Shown: piece by piece, positions 16,134-24,668 of the stretch
How positions within the stretch are numbered: the stretch's first letter is position 1
How the letters are laid out: the number at the start of each line of letters is the position of its first letter
NCBI RefSeq assembly: GCF_036246005.1
Contig: NZ_CP109171.1
Coordinates: 8,482,001-8,546,000, forward strand
From: Streptomyces sp. NBC_01723
GTDB lineage: Bacteria > Actinomycetota > Actinomycetes > Streptomycetales > Streptomycetaceae
Length of the DNA stretch: 64,000 nt
Reading direction: 5' to 3'
Notes under the pieces: model-generated
Databases searched by the model: none
Told to the model about the DNA's origin: nothing
What the model saw: only the letters and a program-made list of their open reading frames with translations
Made by a program: the position numbers and the translations under genes

Positions 16134-18596
16134 TCAGTGCAGCCGGCCGAGCGCCTCCCGCACCCTGCGCGCGTCCCGCAGCCGCTGCTCATAGGTCGCG
16201 CCCAGCACGAGCAGCACCACACCGGCGAGGGCCGGCGGCACCCAGCGGGGCAGCGCGTCGACGGCCTGGGCGATGTACGGGGCGAGTTCGTGCAGCGCCA
16301 CCAGCGCGAGCGCGCCCCCGCCGAGCAGCAGCGGCGCCTGGAGCCGGTGCCGGGCACCCGCCAGCGTCACCGCGAGGGAGGCCGCGCCGAGCAGAAGCGG
16401 GCGCGTCCAGTGCGGGTCGCCCCAGGTCGCGAGCAGGCTCGGCACCAGAGTGACGGCCAGCCCGGCACCGTACGCCGTCCACGAGGAGACCGTCGGCTCG
16501 CGGCGCCGGCGCAGCAGGCCGACGACGAGCGCGGGCACGGTCACCGGGAGGGTGTAGGCCTCCGGCGTCGTGACGTCCCAGGCGACCAGTCGGACCCAGG
16601 CCGCCAGCAGGAACATCGCGGCGGCCGCGCGACCGACCGGGCGCCGGTCGGGGCGCAGCGCGGTCCCGGCGGCGACGACCCCGCAGAGGGCGAGCACCAG
16701 GGCCAGCGTCGGCGGATCCGTCACGGCGAGCGAGAGCGCGAGTATCCCCGCGGCCGCACCGGCTCCCTCGACCGGGACGGTGGTCCGGGAACCTCCGCCC
16801 AGTCGCGCGGCGATCAGGGCGGCGACGGCGGGCACGACGACGACCAGCAGCGCCGTGTGGTGCGGCTGCCATCCGGCGGACGCGCCGACCGCGCACGCCA
16901 GCGCCGCGGCGTACCCGAGGGCGGCGGGGGCGGCGAGCCAACCGAGCGCCGGGCGGAACCCGGCCGCACCGAACAGGGCCGCCAACGCCACGAGCACACC
17001 GAGCGTCGCCGGCTCGGAGGCCAGCGAGAGGAAGGCGAGGTGGACCGAGGTGACGAGGGCCAGCAGGAGGGCCGTCAGGGGCAACGGCGACGCCTCGGCG
17101 GCGGGACGCCGTGCCCACTCGGCGTACCCCAGGGCGGCCAGGACCACTGCCCCCTGCGTCACCAGACCCGCCTCGTAGGGCAGTTCGAGCACCACCGGCA
17201 GCACGAACAGGGCCGCCCACCCCAGGACGAGCGCGCCCACCGCGGTCGCCGGGCGCTGGATCGCGCGCCGCTCGGCCACCACGAGCACAACGGCGAGGGC
17301 GGCGAGCACGAGCGGCACGGTGGTCGCGTACGGGGGCCAGGGCAGGTGAGTGAACACGGCGTCCCGCGTGTCCCCGGGCACGCCGGACCAGGGCCGCTCG
17401 ACCCCCGCGACCGGACCGAGAAGGGTCCCGGCGAACAGCGGGAGGGTCCACAGCACGGCGTACCCCTGGACGGTCACCGAGGCCCACACCAGCCCCTGAC
17501 GAAGCGGCCGGGGGAGTGGTGTGCGGACGACCGCGAGCAGGGCCAGTGCGCAGGCCAGGCACCCGGGCACCGCCCACTCACCGGGCACCGAGACCCGCAG
17601 CACCCCGCCCGCCCCGGCGACCACACACAGCCCGGCGGCCAGTGCCGCGCCCAGCCCGACGTCCTCCCTCGGGGCGAACCCGCCGGCGAGCAGCGCGACC
17701 ACCGCGGCGAAGACCAGCAGCGCCGCCGCCCGCGCGGCCTCGCCGGGATCGGCCGCGGTCCAGCAGAGCCCGCCGGCCGCGAGGACACCGACGGCACCCG
17801 TACTCAGCGCCCCGACGACCGCGACGAGGCGCACCGGCACGAGGGCCGTGCGCAGGGCGAGCGCGGTGCCGCCCGAGGCGGTCACCAGCAGCACGGCCGT
17901 GAGTGTGTGCGCACCCGCGCCGACGGCGACCGCCCACAGGGGCAGGGGCAGGTGCGCGATCCCCACGGCGAGGGGGAGCGGCAGTCGGAGCGTGCGGCGC
18001 ACGTCCTTCGTCGTCGAGTCGGCCTCCGGCACGGGGCGCCCCGCGGCCGGCGGCACGAGTCCGCCGGTCACCACGCCGTAGGCGGCCCACGTCGCCGCCA
18101 GCACGGCGGAGGCGACAGCCGTGTACGCGAGACCGTCCGTGCCGCTGAACGCCACCTCGTACAGCGCGTACGCGTCCAGCGAGGTCAGCGCCAGCCCCAG
18201 ACCCGCCACGGCCTCGGCGGTCGACCGCAGCCCGCGCCGCAGCAACGCCAGGGGCGCACCCAGCGCCCCCAGGGTCAGCGCACCGAGCACCAGGCCCCGC
18301 CCGGTGATCCCCATGTGGCCCCAGCTGACCAGGGTGAACGCGATCGCGGCGATCGTCAGGAGGATTCCGCCGAGGACCAGCAGCACGTTCTGCACGCCGG
18401 GTCCCGTCGCCTCCGGCCTCGGGGGCGGGACGGCGCCGGGACCGGCGGGACCCCATCCGGTCGGCGCGGCGGTCGCCCGCAGGGTGTGGATCAGCCACTC
18501 GCGGCGGCGCAGCAGGACGGCACGTCGGGCGTCGAGCTGCCGCAGCTCGGCATCGAGGAACCGCAGTTCCTCGGCCGGGGGCGGAAAGTTCGTCAT
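16134..18596 (-). CDS. large polytopic membrane protein, SCO7613 C-terminal domain family
   Basis: An 820-residue integral membrane protein with an N-terminal soluble coil (PPAEELRFLDAELRQLDARR, acidic/basic), a Pro-rich linker, and then more than 20 hydrophobic helices. The C-terminus ends in a short charged helix (YEQRLRDARRVREALGRL), matching the SCO7613 family seen throughout Streptomyces. The function is unknown; the helix number and absence of charged catalytic residues resemble DUF2157-type membrane proteins. ATG 18596 is chosen for the family-like N-terminus, although GAGG is unusually close (1 nt). An ATG at 18632 is possible. Confidence 0.75.
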   Translation of the reverse strand: MTNFPPPAEELRFLDAELRQLDARRAVLLRRREWLIHTLRATAAPTGWGPAGPGAVPPPRPEATGPGVQNVLLVLGGILLTIAAIAFTLVSWGHMGITGRGLVLGALTLGALGAPLALLRRGLRSTAEAVAGLGLALTSLDAYALYEVAFSGTDGLAYTAVASAVLAATWAAYGVVTGGLVPPAAGRPVPEADSTTKDVRRTLRLPLPLAVGIAHLPLPLWAVAVGAGAHTLTAVLLVTASGGTALALRTALVPVRLVAVVGALSTGAVGVLAAGGLCWTAADPGEAARAAALLVFAAVVALLAGGFAPREDVGLGAALAAGLCVVAGAGGVLRVSVPGEWAVPGCLACALALLAVVRTPLPRPLRQGLVWASVTVQGYAVLWTLPLFAGTLLGPVAGVERPWSGVPGDTRDAVFTHLPWPPYATTVPLVLAALAVVLVVAERRAIQRPATAVGALVLGWAALFVLPVVLELPYEAGLVTQGAVVLAALGYAEWARRPAAEASPLPLTALLLALVTSVHLAFLSLASEPATLGVLVALAALFGAAGFRPALGWLAAPAALGYAAALACAVGASAGWQPHHTALLVVVVPAVAALIAARLGGGSRTTVPVEGAGAAAGILALSLAVTDPPTLALVLALCGVVAAGTALRPDRRPVGRAAAAMFLLAAWVRLVAWDVTTPEAYTLPVTVPALVVGLLRRRREPTVSSWTAYGAGLAVTLVPSLLATWGDPHWTRPLLLGAASLAVTLAGARHRLQAPLLLGGGALALVALHELAPYIAQAVDALPRWVPPALAGVVLLVLGATYEQRLRDARRVREALGRLH

Positions 18597-18641
18597 GCCT
18601 CGGAGTGTGACCGCCGCCACGTGGCCGGACATGAGCGCGGA

Positions 18642-18659
18642 TACTCAGTCCGTACTCAG
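18642..18659. promoter_or_regulatory. direct heptamer repeat TACTCAG-N4-TACTCAG
   Basis: TACTCAG occurs at 18642-18648 and 18653-18659, an 11-bp period (one helical turn), in the upstream region of the SCO7613-type membrane gene (CTGAGTA repeats on its strand). Same-face direct repeats are typical of response-regulator sites. Confidence 0.45.
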
Positions 18660-18743
18660 GTACCCGCCGGTCCGGACCCCCGAATCACCGGCGCTCTCCC
18701 GGGCACCCGGCAACCGTCAGGTTCACGAGCCGGAGGAGAGACC

Positions 18744-18938
18744 ATGCCGCAGACACCCGAGGAACAGACACCCGAGGAACAGCGCCGCATCCGCTACTGC
18801 AAGGCATGTGGCACGCCCGCCGGGAACGGCACACTGTGCGAGCACTGCGGGTCCGTCCTGGAGACGCCCGACGGCAAGGGGCTGACGGAGGACCAGGGTG
18901 CGGCCGTCCGGAGGGACTTCGAGGAACGGCGCCCATAG
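18744..18938 (+). CDS. small zinc-ribbon protein
   Basis: A 64-residue protein with a CKAC-x9-CEHC zinc ribbon (Cys19, Cys22, Cys32, Cys35) flanked by charged tails. The N-terminus contains a short duplication (TPEEQ twice), visible as a 15-bp direct repeat in DNA. The ATG at 18744 follows GGAGGAGAG. A structural role in a nucleic-acid or protein complex is possible; no specific function can be given. The next small membrane protein starts 29 nt downstream. Confidence 0.7.
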   Translation: MPQTPEEQTPEEQRRIRYCKACGTPAGNGTLCEHCGSVLETPDGKGLTEDQGAAVRRDFEERRP

Positions 18939-18967
18939 CGTGCCGAGTGCCGGGTACACGGTGCCGC

Positions 18968-19270
18968 ATGGCAACGAGCACCGATTCCCCCGCACCCCTG
19001 TCGGCCGTGCGCCGGCTGCGCCAGCTCCGCCGCACCCGGGCCTCCTACCTGGTCGGTCTCGCCCTGTGGGCGGTGTCCACCGCCTGGACGGGGTGGGAAT
19101 CGCCCGGCAGTCGGCAGATGTGGGTGTCCGTGCTCCTTCTGACGGTCTTCGCGGCCCTGCTGCTCATGACCTCGCTGTGGACCCGCCGTCTGGAGAAGGC
19201 GCGTCCGGCCAGGCCCGCACACCACGCGGCACCGCGACAGGCGGTCGGTCCGCACCACGCCGGCGCCTGA
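18968..19270 (+). CDS. small two-helix membrane protein
   Basis: A 100-residue protein with two predicted transmembrane helices (about 27-45, YLVGLALWAVSTAW; about 52-71, WVSVLLLTVFAALLLMTSLW) between basic N-terminal and Arg/Pro/His-rich C-terminal tails. I do not recognise a family. The ATG at 18968 has no strong ribosome binding site, so coupling to the zinc-ribbon gene just upstream is possible. Confidence 0.55.
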   Translation: MATSTDSPAPLSAVRRLRQLRRTRASYLVGLALWAVSTAWTGWESPGSRQMWVSVLLLTVFAALLLMTSLWTRRLEKARPARPAHHAAPRQAVGPHHAGA

Positions 19271-19322
19271 GACGACGGCGCTGGTACCGCCGCGACGAGC
19301 GGCGTCCGTCCTGCCGTCGGTG

Positions 19323-21763
<2,441 letters not shown>

Positions 21764-21784
21764 CGAGCGCGCCGCGCTACGCGG

Positions 21785-22717
21785 TCAGACGGTGGTGGTG
21801 ACGCGGTCCTGGCCGTTGGCGGCGGGTGGCTGCGCGGCCAGGGACTGCTCCAGGGTGTCGAGCGCCTGGCGCATGCCGGCGATGCGCTCGGCGAGAACCG
21901 CGGGGTCCGGCGCGGGAAGGCTCACCACGGCGGCCCGGGCCGCGAGTTCACCGTCGCCCGTCGGGCGCCGCGCGTCGTCGAGCGCCGCGGTGTCCAGTTC
22001 GCGCGCCTCGTCGAGGCTGTTGAGGACGACGCCGATGAGGACGTTGACCAGGACGAAGGACGCGAGCATCACGTAGGAGCCGTAGTACAGGATGCTCAGC
22101 CGGGAGATGGACAGGCCCGAGTACACGGCATCCTGGAGGCCCTCCAGCGTCATGAGCAGGAAAAGGGTGAGCATGGCCCGGCCGAGCGAGCCGTAGTGGG
22201 CGGGGTCGCTGGAGCCGAAGCAGAGCCAGCCGATCATCGCGTAGACGTAGAGGATGACGGCGCCGACGAAGAGAAAGCTCACGGTGCCGGGCAGACTGCG
22301 CGACACGGCCAGGAACAGGACCCGCAACTGGGGCAGGAACCTCGCCGTGCGCAGTACCCGTACCAGGCGCAGCAGCCGGAGCACGGTGGCGTTCTCCCGC
22401 ACCAGGGGGATGTAGGCCGAGGCGACGACCATCAGGTCGAACACGTTCCACCCGTCACGCCAGAACGCTCCGGGCCGGTCGGCGTGCGCGGCCACCCGCA
22501 GCAGCATCTCCACGGTGAAGAAGGCCAGACAGCCGTGCTCGGCCCAGCGCAACTGGCCCATGTGGTCGGCGGCGAAGCCGTGGTAGGTCTCCGCGCCCAG
22601 CAGGGCGGCGTTGAGCAGGATCACGGCGAGGACGGCCAGGGAGAAGAGGCGGGCCTCGGTCACGGCGCGGCAGGCGGCCGCGAGCCGGGCCCGGACGGGA
22701 GCCGGGGCGGTGGTCAT
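21785..22717 (-). CDS. voltage-gated ion channel (NavBac-like, six transmembrane segments)
   Basis: A 310-residue single-repeat channel subunit expected to tetramerise in the cytoplasmic membrane. S1-S3 are in residues 24-108. S4 carries Arg114, 117, 120, 123 and 126 at three-residue spacing (LRLLRLVRVLRTARFLPQLR). The pore helix and filter are LFLLMT-LEGL (residues 190-194, TLEGL), followed by S6 (YVMLASFVLVNVLIGVVLNSL) and a C-terminal coiled coil (about 280-305). NaChBac-type channels have TLESW; here Ser is Gly and the conserved Trp is Leu, so ion selectivity may differ. The ATG at 22717 has GGAGAT 6 nt upstream. Confidence 0.88.
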   Translation of the reverse strand: MTTAPAPVRARLAAACRAVTEARLFSLAVLAVILLNAALLGAETYHGFAADHMGQLRWAEHGCLAFFTVEMLLRVAAHADRPGAFWRDGWNVFDLMVVASAYIPLVRENATVLRLLRLVRVLRTARFLPQLRVLFLAVSRSLPGTVSFLFVGAVILYVYAMIGWLCFGSSDPAHYGSLGRAMLTLFLLMTLEGLQDAVYSGLSISRLSILYYGSYVMLASFVLVNVLIGVVLNSLDEARELDTAALDDARRPTGDGELAARAAVVSLPAPDPAVLAERIAGMRQALDTLEQSLAAQPPAANGQDRVTTTV

Positions 22718-22910
22718 GGGGATCTCCGATGCGGGACTGAGTCGGGCACCCGCCACGGAGCGTGCGCTGCGACCCCCGGGCGGCAGGAGCGGCTGCCCCC
22801 TCGCGCCTAACGCACGAGACGTCCTCAGGCTGCGGCGCGAGGGGTAAATGACCACGGGATTCATCCACTTCGGCGAAGGCCCGCTCCCGCAGGCCCGCGC
22901 GCGCCGCTCG

Positions 22911-23846
22911 TCAGGGCCGGCCGAGGGCCTCGGCCATCCAGGACTGGAACGGCAGATGTCCGTCGACGACCTGCCAGTCGTTCACGGTCCACACGAGACG
23001 CCAGTACCGCTCCACGAGCGGGTCGTGTCCCGCCTCGAACTCCCGGGCCATCCACTCCCGCAGCGCCGGGCCCGCCGGGCGGCCGAGAACCGCTGCGAAG
23101 CGTGCGACCACGGAGTCGACGACGGGGACGGCCCCGGCACTGTCCGGCTCGATGCCCGTGTCCCGCGCGGCGGCGACGGCCTCCCTGGTGAAGGACACCA
23201 GCTCGGCCGCCTTCTCGGACTCCACCCGCGGCAGGGCCGCTTCGTCGGAGGCGGCGAACGCCCCGTTCGCCAGGCGGGCACGGAAACCGTCGTCGGCCAT
23301 GAGCTCGGCGATCTCCACCCACGCGGCCAGCTGGGCGTCGGACGGGTCGTCGGGCAGCACGGGCAGCGCGGTGCCCAGTACCGCCGCCGCACCGCGGGCC
23401 TGCGGTGTGCCGGGGGTGAGAGCGGCGACGAAGTCGGCGACCAGGCGCTTCCGTTCCTCGGCGGTGAGGTGGGTGAGGCGGTGCATGAGAACGGTCTCCT
23501 CGGGGCTGGAACCACGCTCGGCGACGAGCCGCAGAACGCTCTGACGCAGGCGCAGCGTGCGGATCCGCAGTGCGGTGGCTTCCCTCTGCGCCGCCGCGAC
23601 CTCCGCGACGGAGAGGCCCTCGTCCAGGACGCGGCGGATGGTGGTGAGATCGACGTCCAGGTCCCGCAGGACGCAGATCAGGTGCAGCCGCCCGACGGAC
23701 GCGTCGCTGTACCGGCGGTAGCCCGCCGGGGTGCGATGAGCCGGGGGCAGCAGTCCGGTGTCCGAGTAGAACCTGATCGTCCGCACCGGAACGCCGGTAC
23801 GGACGGACAGGTCACCGATCGAGTGCGGGAGCGTCGCGCCGTTCAT
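22911..23846 (-). CDS. MerR-family transcriptional regulator
   Basis: A 311-residue activator. The N-terminal MerR HTH (SIGDLSVRTGVPVRTIRFYSDTGLLPPAHRTPAGYRRYS) is followed by a coiled dimerisation helix (to about residue 120) and a helical C-terminal effector domain of about 190 residues, as in drug-sensing MerR proteins. There are no metal-binding cysteines at the metalloregulator positions. The ATG at 23846 has no ribosome binding site but lies 7 nt from a -10-like box, consistent with a leaderless message. The promoter carries a dyad inside a 19-bp spacer, the arrangement MerR proteins twist, so autoregulation is likely. The GNAT gene is 60 bp upstream on the same strand. Confidence 0.85.
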   Translation of the reverse strand: MNGATLPHSIGDLSVRTGVPVRTIRFYSDTGLLPPAHRTPAGYRRYSDASVGRLHLICVLRDLDVDLTTIRRVLDEGLSVAEVAAAQREATALRIRTLRLRQSVLRLVAERGSSPEETVLMHRLTHLTAEERKRLVADFVAALTPGTPQARGAAAVLGTALPVLPDDPSDAQLAAWVEIAELMADDGFRARLANGAFAASDEAALPRVESEKAAELVSFTREAVAAARDTGIEPDSAGAVPVVDSVVARFAAVLGRPAGPALREWMAREFEAGHDPLVERYWRLVWTVNDWQVVDGHLPFQSWMAEALGRP

Positions 23847-23853
23847 GACGCCC

Positions 23854-23884
23854 ACTCTCCGGTCTCCAGCCACTGGAGAGTCAA
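23854..23884 (-). promoter_or_regulatory. MerR-type promoter and operator
   Basis: Reading the minus strand: -35 TTGACT (23884-23879), a 19-bp spacer (23878-23860) and -10-like GAGAGT (23859-23854). A dyad CTCTCCAG-TGG-CTGGAGAC (23880-23862) covers the spacer. The start codon is 7 nt past the -10, which implies leaderless transcription. Confidence 0.65.
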
Positions 23885-23906
23885 GCCTCAGCGACCGCGG
23901 CCGCCC

Positions 23907-24425
23907 TCATCGGCGGCTCCCGGAAAGGCGCAGCCGCCAGCGGAGCCTGTCGTCGAGCACCTCGCCGGTGCAGGTGAAGCCCGACCGGGCGGCGGCCGCG
24001 GCGGAGGCCCGGTTGTCCGGGTGTATGTCGGCCACGACGGTGTCGACGCCCTGTCCCCGGAGCCAGCCGAGCATACCCAGAGCCGCCTCCCCGCCGATGC
24101 CCCGGCCCTGCCAGGGCCGCCCCGTCACCAGGGAGATGACCGCGGTCGAGCCCTGGTCGGAACGTGTGACGATCGCCTGCGCGAAGCCCGTGAGACAGTC
24201 GGCCTCGCGGAGGTGGACGACCCAGTTGCACCACGAGACCGCCGGATCCGGCGAACCGGCGACCAGGTACGCGTAGCGCGTACGCATGATCTCCGCCGTG
24301 GGCGGTGCCCCGGCGAAGAACGCGTACAGCGACGGGTCGGCGAGCACTTCGGCCATCTCGTGCGCGTGGTCCACCCGAAGCGGTACGAGCACGAGCCGGT
24401 CGGTGTCGATCCGCTCGGCTGCCAT
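23907..24425 (-). CDS. GNAT N-acetyltransferase (RimJ/RimL type)
   Basis: A 172-residue acetyl-CoA-dependent acetyltransferase. It begins with the RimJ/L-like IDTDRLVLVPL and carries the acetyl-CoA loop PWQGRGIGGEAALGML and NRASAAAAARSGF near the C-terminus. The acceptor could be a protein N-terminus or a small molecule. The ATG at 24425 follows AGGAGGAGAG. It lies downstream of the lanthipeptide precursor on the same strand, but a 19-bp hairpin separates them, so a tailoring role is possible but not implied. Confidence 0.82.
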   Translation of the reverse strand: MAAERIDTDRLVLVPLRVDHAHEMAEVLADPSLYAFFAGAPPTAEIMRTRYAYLVAGSPDPAVSWCNWVVHLREADCLTGFAQAIVTRSDQGSTAVISLVTGRPWQGRGIGGEAALGMLGWLRGQGVDTVVADIHPDNRASAAAAARSGFTCTGEVLDDRLRWRLRLSGSRR

Positions 24426-24467
24426 CTCTCCTCCTGCCCTTGCCCCGTCCTCCCCTTGACCTCCCGC

Positions 24468-24511
24468 GGCCGTGCCGTCCCGCCGGACGAACCCGGCGGG
24501 ACGGCACGGCC
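24468..24511 (-). terminator. strong terminator hairpin after the lanthipeptide precursor gene
   Basis: GGCCGTGCCGTCCCGCCGG (24468-24486) pairs perfectly with CCGGCGGGACGGCACGGCC (24493-24511), 19 bp with a 6-nt loop, 18 nt after the precursor stop. No U-tract follows. Confidence 0.8.
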
Positions 24512-24529
24512 CGACGTGCGGCGGCCGGG

Positions 24530-24664
24530 TCAGCCGAACGTGTTGCTGCCCTCCGTGCCGATGCCGGTCACCGTGTCACAGCAACATCCCAGGTCGTGCA
24601 GACGATCGGCCTCCATCATCTCGGTCGGCTCCAACAGCTGAAGATCGTTGACGTTGTCCGACAT
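24530..24664 (-). CDS. lanA: lanthipeptide precursor peptide (LanA), 44 residues
   Basis: A 44-residue peptide. The acidic leader (residues 1-26) contains NDLQLLEPTEM, like the DLQxLE-type recognition helices of class III/IV leaders. The putative core after Gly26 is CCCDTVTGIGTEGSNTFG: three adjacent cysteines (27-29) then Thr31, Thr33, Thr37, Ser40 and Thr42. All dehydratable residues lie C-terminal to the cysteines, so rings would form in the reverse direction to most lanthipeptides. The ATG at 24664 follows AAGGTG at 6 nt and starts 4 nt after the synthetase stop, so translation is probably coupled. No Gly-Gly protease site and no transporter are nearby. Confidence 0.85.
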   Translation of the reverse strand: MSDNVNDLQLLEPTEMMEADRLHDLGCCCDTVTGIGTEGSNTFG

Positions 24665-24668
24665 TGGT

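Noticed and set aside
13634..16357. Very long minus-strand open frame opposite the acyl-CoA dehydrogenase and YCII genes
   Set aside because: It is antisense to clear protein families, has no ribosome binding site and reads as Arg/Val/Gly/His-rich low-complexity sequence, an effect of high-GC codon bias.
16137..18938. Long plus-strand open frame opposite the SCO7613-type membrane gene
   Set aside because: It is the complement of a well-supported polytopic membrane protein and its translation is Arg/Gln/Gly-rich with no domain.
23907..24425. GNAT acetyltransferase as a lanthipeptide tailoring gene
   Set aside because: A perfect 19-bp hairpin separates it from the precursor and it has its own strong ribosome binding site; proximity alone is not enough.
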